This document shows, one piece after another, positions 1 to 5,191 of a stretch of DNA of 5,322 nt. The notes under the pieces are model-generated. The model was not told the origin of the DNA, searched no databases, and was given only the letters and a program-made list of their open reading frames with translations. A program made the translations under genes and the position numbers. The stretch's first letter is position 1, and each line of letters begins with the position of its first letter. The stretch comes from Prevotella sp. CAG:755. Its GTDB lineage: Bacteria > Bacteroidota > Bacteroidia > Bacteroidales > Bacteroidaceae. The stretch lies in contig HF989153.1 in NCBI GenBank assembly GCA_000431275.1, positions 1 through 5,322 on the forward strand, read 5' to 3'.

Positions 1-2
1 GA

Positions 3-155
3 CGGCTCTGCGCCGACGGCCGCCCACACCCCCTCGACAGCCTCGACCGCTGCGGACTCAGCGAAGAGGCCGCGCGACGCACCCTTGCCCGCCTCGCAGC
101 CGAAGGCCTCATCCACCTCGCCGACGACGGCACCGTCCGCCCCGCCGCCGGCTGA
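3..155 (+). CDS. 3' end of an unidentified gene; winged-helix-like C-terminus
   Basis: An open frame enters from the left edge and ends at TGA 153-155, giving the last 50 residues of a protein whose start lies outside the window. Third codon positions are almost all G or C, as expected for real coding sequence in a GC-rich genome. The tail contains the stretch GLSEEAARRTLARLAAEGLI followed by HLADDGTVRP. This has the look of a winged helix: a helix, a recognition helix (ARRTLARLAAEGLI), then a short beta wing around the DDG. Such ends occur in many unrelated proteins, so I do not name a function. It converges on the fimbrial operon, with 265 nt between the two stop codons. Because the DNA is so GC-rich, the opposite strand is also open, so the strand call rests on codon pattern, protein-like composition and the sensible stop position. 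Confidence 0.6.
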   Translation, partial: RLCADGRPHPLDSLDRCGLSEEAARRTLARLAAEGLIHLADDGTVRPAAG

Positions 156-420
156 GCGAACGGCATTTTCATCGCAACGCCCCCCGTGAATCAGAGAAAA
201 CAAAAGTAGGAAGAAAACAACTTTTATTTTCCTCCTACTTGATTTCTCAGTTCTATGTTCTCATTTTATGCTTATCCCATACTTATGTTCCGCGCCTGCC
301 TCCCATCACTCGCCACTGTGGCTTGGATGTCGGCATCCGGACTCAGCACCGTAGCGGTATAGGCCATGTGAATAGCGTAGGGTTGAATTGTAATCGCTAC
401 ATTATGTTCGGTGTTTGGGG
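156..420. other. Convergent intergenic region, AT-richer than the genes
   Basis: This 265-nt stretch separates the stop of the left-edge + gene from the stop of the fimbrial adhesin gene. Its base composition is clearly lower in G+C than the flanking genes. It contains the terminator-like hairpin at about 194-248. The remaining part (249-420) has weak open frames on both strands. The minus-strand one runs in from inside the adhesin gene and ends at 272, but it has no ATG of its own near the junction, no leader and no recognisable domain. I see no tRNA, insertion sequence end or CRISPR-like repeat here. Confidence 0.6.
194..248 (-). terminator. Hairpin terminator at the end of the fimbrial operon
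   Basis: Arms AAGTAGGAAGAAAA (204-217) and TTTTCCTCCTACTT (227-240) are complementary over 14 positions with one exception, around a 9-nt loop. The exception (212 with 232) is A-C in a rightward transcript but U-G in a leftward one, so the stem is fully paired only in RNA from the minus strand. An outer pair GAGAAA (194-199) and TTTCTC (243-248) can lengthen the stem after a small internal loop. Leftward RNA leaving the main stem runs into a U-rich tract (TTTTGTTTTCTC), as in an intrinsic terminator. It lies about 180 nt beyond the adhesin stop. It may also stop rightward transcription from the left-edge gene, but less well. Confidence 0.7.
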
Positions 421-1293
421 TTATTGTTTCGTCAGCGTAGGCAGCGCTCCGGTGAGTTCGTACTGCCACTCTGAGCCTGCACTTTGCAGGGCGGCGTTCA
501 TCTGTGTAACGGCATTCTGCCAGTCGCCGTCCGTAACCATCGTGGTTTCGCCAGTGCCCGCCTGATTATAGCCTATGCCTTGTTCCTGACCGTTATCTCC
601 CCAGTAGCAGGCGGTGATGATACCGCCACCAAACATGGAGTCCTTGAAGTTCTGTCCCGCCACGCCGCCTGTGGCTCCGTCCGGGCCGCTGACAGTCCCA
701 TTGGCATGGTAGCAGGCGGTCAGGGTGCCATTAAAGTTGTCTCCCGTTACGCCGCCTACACAACAAGAGCCGGTTCCAGTGCCTGTACCGGTCACGTTGC
801 CCGTGGCATAGCAGGCGGTGAGAATGCTGCCGGTTCCGTTAAGTCCCACCACGCCGCCAGCGAAGGTGTTGATTGTGGAGGCTCTTTCAAAGGTCACGTT
901 TCCTGTGGCATAGCAGGCTGTCAGGGTGGCACTATTATCCGTTTTACCTGCCACGCCGCCGACTTCGCCCGTTCCCTTCACTGTGGCCGAGGAGCCGCAT
1001 AGGGTGATGGAACCGCCAAATTGCTGGCCCACCACGCCGCCTGCGGTACAGCGACTGCTGACACTGCCCGACACCGAGCAGTTTTCAATGTTGCCCCGGC
1101 TATATCCTGCCACGCCGCCGACATAGCCATACTGGTAATCGCTTGTTATCTGCACATTCTCCAGCACCACGTTCTTCACCGTGCCGCCATCTTTGCCGAT
1201 GTAGCCGAACAGCCCCGCATATTCGTCACTTCCCGTAACGGTCAGCCCCGATATGGTATGGTTGCCTCCGTCGAAGGTCCGGTGTATTGGTGG
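421..1293 (-). CDS. C-terminal half of the broken adhesin: GLUG-repeat beta-helix
   Basis: This frame is open from 1293, just after an in-frame TAA, to the TAA at 421-423. Native sequence resumes at 1278 with TFDGGNHTISGL. There is no ATG near its beginning; the first usable start is GTG at 1179, inside the repeat domain, with no signal peptide. An independent surface protein is therefore unlikely, and this is best read as the detached second half of the adhesin. It contains a degenerate first turn (YAGLFGYIG) and six GLUG motifs, then a tail containing MVTDGDWQNAVTQMNAAL and ending in LPTLTKQ, a common ending in GLUG proteins. GLUG repeats are known from bacterial surface and adhesin-like proteins and are thought to stack into a beta-helix. 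Confidence 0.75.
   Translation of the reverse strand, partial: PPIHRTFDGGNHTISGLTVTGSDEYAGLFGYIGKDGGTVKNVVLENVQITSDYQYGYVGGVAGYSRGNIENCSVSGSVSSRCTAGGVVGQQFGGSITLCGSSATVKGTGEVGGVAGKTDNSATLTACYATGNVTFERASTINTFAGGVVGLNGTGSILTACYATGNVTGTGTGTGSCCVGGVTGDNFNGTLTACYHANGTVSGPDGATGGVAGQNFKDSMFGGGIITACYWGDNGQEQGIGYNQAGTGETTMVTDGDWQNAVTQMNAALQSAGSEWQYELTGALPTLTKQ
597..1130 (-). repeat. Six tandem GLUG repeats, also visible as DNA repeats
   Basis: Six copies of a motif beginning GGV(A/V/T)G occur at intervals of 26, 27, 34, 34 and 29 residues. Each is followed after 13-20 residues by a Cys in the same register (NIENC, SITLC, TLTAC, SILTAC, TLTAC, IITAC). The DNA repeats too. On the + strand the string CACGCCGCC or a near copy marks each GGV. 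The segments 790-816 and 892-918, which encode the ACYATGNV part of two repeats, match at 25 of 27 bases and lie 102 nt apart. Repeats three and four are the most alike, suggesting the most recent duplication. Confidence 0.85.
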
Positions 1294-2252
1294 TTATAGT
1301 CTATGCCTATCGGCGTCCAGTCCATATCTGTGAGATTGATGTTTTCAGTCAAAGTAATGTTGATACCGAGATTACCGTTGTTGGCAATGTCTGCCACAGC
1401 CTTCAATCCCTCGGCGGAGGTCACGGTGTAGTTGCCCTGTCCGTCGTCGGTATATCCCTTGTCCTTGTTCAGCGTGATGTTGTAGAACTTGCCCGCTTCG
1501 GGGGTGATGGCGGCGGAGAGGTTGCGTTCCTTGGTGTCGTTCGCCCGCAGCTTGGTTATCTCATTACCGGGCACTACGTTCGCCTCCCAGCAGGTGATGG
1601 CGTTGCCGTTTTCGGTGTATTCGCACTTCTTCATCTCTATCCAGCCCTCTTGCGAGCCTTGCACTACCGTGCCCTTTTCATAAGTACACTGTGTGTAGGT
1701 ATAGAGCTGGAGGCTCTGCACTTCGCCGAGCGCATCGCCGGTGGGCGTGACGCGCACCTTTGCCAACGAGTGGGTGAAGGTCAGCGTGACCGGGGTCAGG
1801 TGGTCGCCCGTTCCCGTGCCGTGCAGCAGGTAGGCAAGGCCGTTGGTGTCTTGGTCGCGGAGGTCGAGGTTGCCGTCCGTGGCGGGATACCAGGCGGTGA
1901 CGGGCTGGTTGGGCGCCGTGCTTGTCCAGTAGAGCTGTCGGTCGGCGAGCAAGGTATGGTCGGTATTTAGGGTGTAGGTGGTAGTTTTGTCGCCCAGCTG
2001 CACGCCAATCATCTCCGAGCCGTCCCACTCCCACACGCTGCCCGTGCCGTCCGCATTCTCGCTGACGCGCGTCTGCGGTGTGCCCCAGGGCTGCGCTTCG
2101 CCGCCCTCCACGCTGAGGGTGACGGCGGCTATCTGCAAGGGGTATTGTCCTTCGGGCAACCGGGTATCGTCCGTCAGCTCGTCCTGCGTACAGGCAGCAA
2201 GGAGAAGGAGCAGGGCGACAAAGCCTATATGATATGAATATCTTATACTCAT
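1242..2252 (-). CDS. N-terminal half of the broken adhesin: fimbrillin-family lipoprotein
   Basis: This is what would be translated without repair: 336 residues, the last 11 (from PST to YRG) out of the native frame. I start it at ATG 2250-2252 (MSIRYSYHIG). A GTG nine codons earlier directly abuts the upstream stop, but it would put nine polar residues in front of the signal peptide. The signal peptide ends in the lipobox LAAC with Cys21, followed by TQDELTDD, an acidic tail typical of surface-exported Bacteroidetes lipoproteins. PQTR (Arg62) is a plausible protease-maturation site. AWYPA (about 120) and FTHSLAKVRVT (about 159-169) match the positions of AYYP and FHHRMSQITLTF in the neighbouring pilin, which supports a fimbrillin fold. 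The segment YTVTSAEGLKAVADIANNG and the following NITLTENINL is a common lead-in to GLUG domains. It lies 27 nt after the pilin gene, with no Shine-Dalgarno sequence. Confidence 0.8.
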   Translation of the reverse strand: MSIRYSYHIGFVALLLLLAACTQDELTDDTRLPEGQYPLQIAAVTLSVEGGEAQPWGTPQTRVSENADGTGSVWEWDGSEMIGVQLGDKTTTYTLNTDHTLLADRQLYWTSTAPNQPVTAWYPATDGNLDLRDQDTNGLAYLLHGTGTGDHLTPVTLTFTHSLAKVRVTPTGDALGEVQSLQLYTYTQCTYEKGTVVQGSQEGWIEMKKCEYTENGNAITCWEANVVPGNEITKLRANDTKERNLSAAITPEAGKFYNITLNKDKGYTDDGQGNYTVTSAEGLKAVADIANNGNLGINITLTENINLTDMDWTPIGIDYNHQYTGPSTEATIPYRG

Positions 2253-2279
2253 GTATTTCAGGTTTAATGGATAATTCAC

Positions 2280-3164
2280 TTAAAGGTCTGCGCTCACGTT
2301 GCCACCGGTTACCGGATTCCAATCGGTAATCTTGGCAGATTCGATGCTCAGGTCCTTGTTGCGGACGGTGACGGTGTAGGTGTAGTTGTTGCCGGCTTTC
2401 AGTGCGCCGTCGGGAATGGTGAGCGTGGCGGTGTAGGGCTGGCTGTTGTAGTTCACGCTCAGTTCGATGCTTGCCGTTGACTGCGGGAAGAGGATGACCG
2501 ACGAGGTGAGTACGCCGTCCAGTTCCATTGTAAGGTCGGCTGTCTGTGCGTTCGCATCCGTTTCTGCCGTGCCGGTGGTGGTGTCGAAGCTGCCCTCCAG
2601 CACCAGTCCGGAGAGTGTGTAGCCGGTGGGTTTGATGGTATTGAAGTCCACGCCGCTTCCTGCCTCGAAGGTGAGCGTAATCTGGCTCATGCGGTGGTGG
2701 AAGGAGCAGTCCGTGCCTCCCGTGGACAAGTTGTTGGTGAAGTTCACTTCAGGATTGTGCGTACTGGCAGTGGCGCCGGTAGCATAGAGGAAGTCGATGG
2801 CGGGCTGGTTTTGTTGCGCCGTGGCATCAGTGGTGGCGGTCAGCGTTCCGCCGTCCGCATCGTAGGGATAGTAGGCGGAGAAGGTGGTCGGGTCGTCATC
2901 TTGGAAGAAGATAATGGTTCCTGTCGGTGTGAACTTCCCGTTTTCCCACCGGTAGAGCACGTTGGCGTAGCCGAAGCGGCTTTCGGAGATGCCTATCTCG
3001 TCACGTTCCGCCCAGGCGGTACCGCTGGCGCGGGTGACTACGGCGTCGGAAATTTCGGCGTTAATCACTGCGGCCACGGGGCCGTCGTTCAGGTTCTCGT
3101 TGTCGTTGGTGCAGGCAGCAAGCGCGAGTGCCAGTGCTGCGAAGGTCAATAATCTTGTTTTCAT
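2280..3164 (-). CDS. Fimbrillin (Mfa1-like) family pilin lipoprotein
   Basis: Probable structural subunit of the pilus shaft: 294 residues. The signal peptide MKTRLLTFAALALALAAC has a lipobox with Cys18, followed by the acidic stretch TNDNENLND. VVTRASGTAW (about 42-51) is the conserved fimbrillin start. In type V pilins a trypsin-like (Arg-specific) protease cuts after an Arg in this area, here probably Arg45, which removes the first beta-strand and allows donor-strand polymerisation. That mechanism is known for Porphyromonas FimA and Mfa1 and is inferred here. Other family marks are DEIGIS (55-60), TFSAYYPYD (94-102), FHHRMSQITLTF (155-166), a mid-domain boundary near GLVLEGSF, and the C-terminal ITDWNPVTGGNV. 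It starts at ATG 3162-3164, 32 nt after the anchor gene, in an A-rich leader (AAAAGCAAAAAAGAATC) without a Shine-Dalgarno sequence. The TAA at 2280-2282 precedes the adhesin ATG by 27 nt. Confidence 0.88.
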   Translation of the reverse strand: MKTRLLTFAALALALAACTNDNENLNDGPVAAVINAEISDAVVTRASGTAWAERDEIGISESRFGYANVLYRWENGKFTPTGTIIFFQDDDPTTFSAYYPYDADGGTLTATTDATAQQNQPAIDFLYATGATASTHNPEVNFTNNLSTGGTDCSFHHRMSQITLTFEAGSGVDFNTIKPTGYTLSGLVLEGSFDTTTGTAETDANAQTADLTMELDGVLTSSVILFPQSTASIELSVNYNSQPYTATLTIPDGALKAGNNYTYTVTVRNKDLSIESAKITDWNPVTGGNVSADL

Positions 3165-3196
3165 TGTTCCTGTATTTTATAGATTCTTTTTTGCTT

Positions 3197-4069
3197 TTAC
3201 ATTTCGGCATCCACTCCGCCGCCGTCCACTTTTTCCCAGTCTGTGATTTCACCGGTGAAGCCCGCCTCGCCCGGGGTCTCGGCTATCGTGCCGCCGAGGG
3301 TCAGGGGCGCGGTCTTGCCGTCGTTGAAGCCGTCGAGGGCCGCCGTGAGGTCGCTAATGAGAGATGTAGGCTGCGGGTTGCCGTCCGTGTAGGTCAGCGT
3401 GGCGGTGAGCCGCTGCGCGTCGCCCGCAATGCCGAGCAGCCGGACGGTCGCGGTCCACTTGCCCGCATCGTCGCCCGAGGTTATCTTCGTGAAGTGCAGC
3501 TTCACCTCCGAGGGCGTGCCGTGGGTACCCGTGGCGAAGTCCAGCGAGCCTGCCGCTCCGCTCAGCGTGCCCGTGATGCTCCCGATACGCTCGGCAGCAT
3601 CGCCCGTCGGCTCGATGACGAGGGTAAGCTCACGCACCTGCTGGTGCATGACGGCGGTCAGCGAGTAGTCGGTGTCGGCTGCTATCGCCACCGCCTGCAC
3701 GGAAGTGAAGAACCAGCCGGGTATACCCGTAATGAAACTGCCGTCCGCAGCGGCCACAGCAGCCGTCGTGCCGCTCACCGTGATGCCGTCGGAGGTGCTG
3801 CAGGCCGCAAGGGTATAACTGCCCGGAGCGAAAAGGTGGTCCGGCGAGTGGGTCGCACCGGTCTCCGTGCCTGTATAGCCGCCCATCGTCACTGTCCACT
3901 CCGCAGGGATGTCCACGCCTTCGCCGCGGCCGGTCCAGTCGGCGGTGACGGCAATGCTGCCCGTATCGGGGTGGGGCGTGTCATGCAGTTCGTCCTTGAC
4001 GCAACCGCCCAGCGTGAGCAGCAGCGCGAGGGTCAGCATCGTTGTCGTATATCTTGTCGTTGTCTTCAT
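3197..4069 (-). CDS. FimB/Mfa2-type (DUF5119-like) fimbrial anchor lipoprotein
   Basis: Probable anchor and length-control subunit that holds the pilus in the outer membrane: 290 residues. The N-terminus carries a signal peptide with lipobox LGGC (Cys23), followed by VKDELHD. The K-D-E at +2 to +4 fits the lysine-plus-two-acids form of the Bacteroidetes lipoprotein surface-export signal. The mature part has the family pattern VTADWTGRGEGVDIPAEWTV (41-60), a PGSYTL turn (82-87), GWFFTSVQ (118-125), AVMHQQVRELTLVIEPTGDA (139-158) and LTLGGTI (256-262). The ending, EITDWEKVDGGGVDAEM, closely resembles that of the adjacent pilin. ATG 4067-4069 is chosen because a strong Shine-Dalgarno sequence sits directly upstream; the internal Met11 would still leave a signal peptide but has no such site. 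Only 15 nt separate it from the DUF3575 stop codon. The family name rests on remembered conserved patterns, so FimB/Mfa2 versus DUF5119 is not settled. Confidence 0.8.
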   Translation of the reverse strand: MKTTTRYTTTMLTLALLLTLGGCVKDELHDTPHPDTGSIAVTADWTGRGEGVDIPAEWTVTMGGYTGTETGATHSPDHLFAPGSYTLAACSTSDGITVSGTTAAVAAADGSFITGIPGWFFTSVQAVAIAADTDYSLTAVMHQQVRELTLVIEPTGDAAERIGSITGTLSGAAGSLDFATGTHGTPSEVKLHFTKITSGDDAGKWTATVRLLGIAGDAQRLTATLTYTDGNPQPTSLISDLTAALDGFNDGKTAPLTLGGTIAETPGEAGFTGEITDWEKVDGGGVDAEM

Positions 4070-4071
4070 AT

Positions 4072-4082
4072 CCTCCTCCTTT
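4072..4082 (-). promoter_or_regulatory. Strong Shine-Dalgarno for the anchor gene
   Basis: The minus strand reads AAAGGAGGAGG here. Its first AGGAGG ends 5 nt before the ATG at 4069, inside the 15-nt gap after the DUF3575 gene. It fixes the start of the anchor gene. It stands out because the other three genes of the operon have A-rich or neutral leaders without such a motif, as is usual in Bacteroidetes. Confidence 0.65.
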
Positions 4083-4084
4083 CG

Positions 4085-5191
4085 CTAAAACAGCTTCCAC
4101 ACCAAGGTGACACCCGCACCTATCGGGCCCCACCAGTTCTTCGTCTCCTTGCCGGCACGCACCCGCACGCCGTCCGCGACTTCATATTTCTCATAGTCCG
4201 CGTGCAGGCAGCCCACGGCCACATTGAAGTCGAGCGACAGGGCATCGCTGAGCCGCAGTTGGTAGCCGCCGGTGATGCCGCCGCCCATCAGGTCGCCCTG
4301 ACGGCCCGTTGCGGAGAACTTGTAGTTGAACTGCCCTGCCTTGAACATCGCGCCGAGATAGCCGCGCTTCTCCCTGCCCATATACCAGCGCACTTCCGGC
4401 ATGACCTCCCAGAGGGCATAGCGGCGGTCCTTGTTGTTCCACGACCACGAGGTCCACGAGCCGTTCACGGCGATGCCCACACTTGGGCTGATGCGCCATT
4501 CCAGACCGAGGTCAGGTGTGAGTGTCGCCCAACGCAGCAGGTTGGCACGCAGGGAGAGATGATAATCATTCGTGATTTTTGTTTCCGACGGAGTAGCGGT
4601 TATCTCTTGTGGCTGTTCAGCTTGCCTTGCTGCCTGTTCTTTGGCAAGTCTGTCCGCTTCCGCTTTCTCGGCAGCACGGCGGGCTTCTTCTGCCTTGCGC
4701 CGTTCTTCAGCAGCTTTGCGTTCCTGTTCGGCACGTTCGGCGGCAAGGCGTTCGTCCTCTGCCTTGCTTAGCCCTTCGGATGCTTCCGGTGCAGGCACTG
4801 TCAGACGGACGATGACGAAATCACCGTCGGAAGCATGGCTGCGGGTGACGAAACATGCTTCCGCCATTCCGCCGCGCACGATAAGTTCCGATTTCACCCG
4901 GTTGGAACGGATGGCGGCCATCCGCAGGTTATCCCCCTCGCTGCCGAGGGAATTGCAGTAGCCGTCCACGTAGAGCGGAAGCGCGCCGCCGAGTATGCTG
5001 TCCTTGTTGCGGCGCACGCATTCCAGCAGCCGGGCAAGCTCAGGGCCGTTGCCGTCGAGCGGGACATAGAACATGTCCTTCTGCGGCACGAAACGGAAGG
5101 TGTATGTGGTGTCCGCCCGCTCCGCGGCCGAGGGCAGCGGCAGGAAGAGCACCAACAGGAGGGCGGGTATCCATCTTTTCAGTTTTTCCAT
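4085..5191 (-). CDS. DUF3575 outer-membrane protein with OmpA-like domain and coiled coil
   Basis: First gene of the operon, 368 residues, exact role unknown. DUF3575 proteins commonly open Bacteroidales fimbrial clusters. A signal peptide (residues 1 to about 23, MEKLKRWIPALLLVLF then LPLPSAA) has no lipobox Cys. Residues 30-135 look like an OmpA C-terminal domain: an opening strand, a helix (ELARLLECVRRN), then LYVDGYCNSLGSEGDNLRMA and IRSNRVKSELI, which parallels the peptidoglycan-binding pattern of a G-x-(D/N) turn, an N, and an R-S/A-x-x-V-x-x-x-L helix. Residues 143-192 are a continuous Ala/Glu/Arg/Lys helix, very likely a coiled coil. Residues 209-368 alternate like beta-strands (WRISPSVGIAVNGSW, EVMPEVRWYMG, GGGITGGYQLRL), with the conserved NWWGPIGAG near the end and a terminal Phe, as expected of a beta-barrel inserted by the Bam machinery. 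The start is ATG 5189-5191 after an A-rich leader (AACAATAAAGAAT). Peptidoglycan binding is inferred. Confidence 0.85.
   Translation of the reverse strand: MEKLKRWIPALLLVLFLPLPSAAERADTTYTFRFVPQKDMFYVPLDGNGPELARLLECVRRNKDSILGGALPLYVDGYCNSLGSEGDNLRMAAIRSNRVKSELIVRGGMAEACFVTRSHASDGDFVIVRLTVPAPEASEGLSKAEDERLAAERAEQERKAAEERRKAEEARRAAEKAEADRLAKEQAARQAEQPQEITATPSETKITNDYHLSLRANLLRWATLTPDLGLEWRISPSVGIAVNGSWTSWSWNNKDRRYALWEVMPEVRWYMGREKRGYLGAMFKAGQFNYKFSATGRQGDLMGGGITGGYQLRLSDALSLDFNVAVGCLHADYEKYEVADGVRVRAGKETKNWWGPIGAGVTLVWKLF

Larger units (their letters stand above)
421..2252 (-). pseudogene. Fimbrillin/GLUG-repeat adhesin lipoprotein, probable pilus tip, broken by a one-base frameshift
   Basis: Last gene of the operon and probably the tip or minor subunit of the pilus. 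Read with one base restored near 1279, it gives about 610 residues: a lipoprotein signal peptide with Cys21, a fimbrillin-like region (about 45-265), a linker ending in WTPIG, and a GLUG region (about 345-550) with a short C-terminal tail ending in TLTKQ. As sequenced, the first frame stops at 1242 and the second frame is open only from 1293 on, so the halves are not joined. The break falls inside the motif Y-T-G-(T)-F-D-G-G-N that normally links such domains: frame one reads YTG then PST, frame two resumes at TFDGGNHTISGL. I see no slippery heptamer, so an indel is more likely than programmed frameshifting. The function is inferred from the domain layout and from its position after the pilin gene. 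Confidence 0.8.

Noticed and set aside
272..469. Open minus-strand frame overlapping the 3' end of the adhesin and running past its stop
   Set aside because: Its GTG start is inside the adhesin coding region. No leader or signal peptide precedes it and no domain is recognisable. The stretch beyond 420 looks mildly protein-like but there is too little to call a gene or remnant.
1276..1284. Programmed ribosomal frameshift joining the two adhesin halves
   Set aside because: A -1 shift would be needed, but the junction bases ACCGGACCT contain no X-XXY-YYZ slippery heptamer and I saw no clear pseudoknot signal. A simple indel is more economical.
1287..1970. Open frame of 227 codons on the + strand
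   Set aside because: It is the reverse shadow of the adhesin N-terminal half, with biased composition (Val, Gly, Arg) and no domain. The minus strand here encodes a clear lipoprotein.
2253..2279. GTG at 2279 as the adhesin start
   Set aside because: It directly follows the pilin stop and would place nine polar residues before the signal peptide. The ATG at 2252 gives a standard lipoprotein signal, although GTG cannot be fully excluded.
1678..2322. Alternative minus-strand frame of 214 codons over the adhesin start
   Set aside because: It is a shadow frame full of Arg, Pro and His that crosses the pilin stop and adhesin start. The lipoprotein frame explains the same DNA.
4620..4770. Low-complexity DNA in the DUF3575 gene as a tandem repeat element
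   Set aside because: It is explained by the Ala/Glu/Arg/Lys coiled coil; repeat units are not uniform at the DNA level.
3128..4771. Long open frame of 547 codons on the + strand
   Set aside because: It lies antisense to the anchor gene and parts of two others, all of which have signal peptides, family motifs and tight operon spacing. Its product is rich in Arg, His, Gly and Ala with no recognisable domain, as expected from the back of GC-rich codons.
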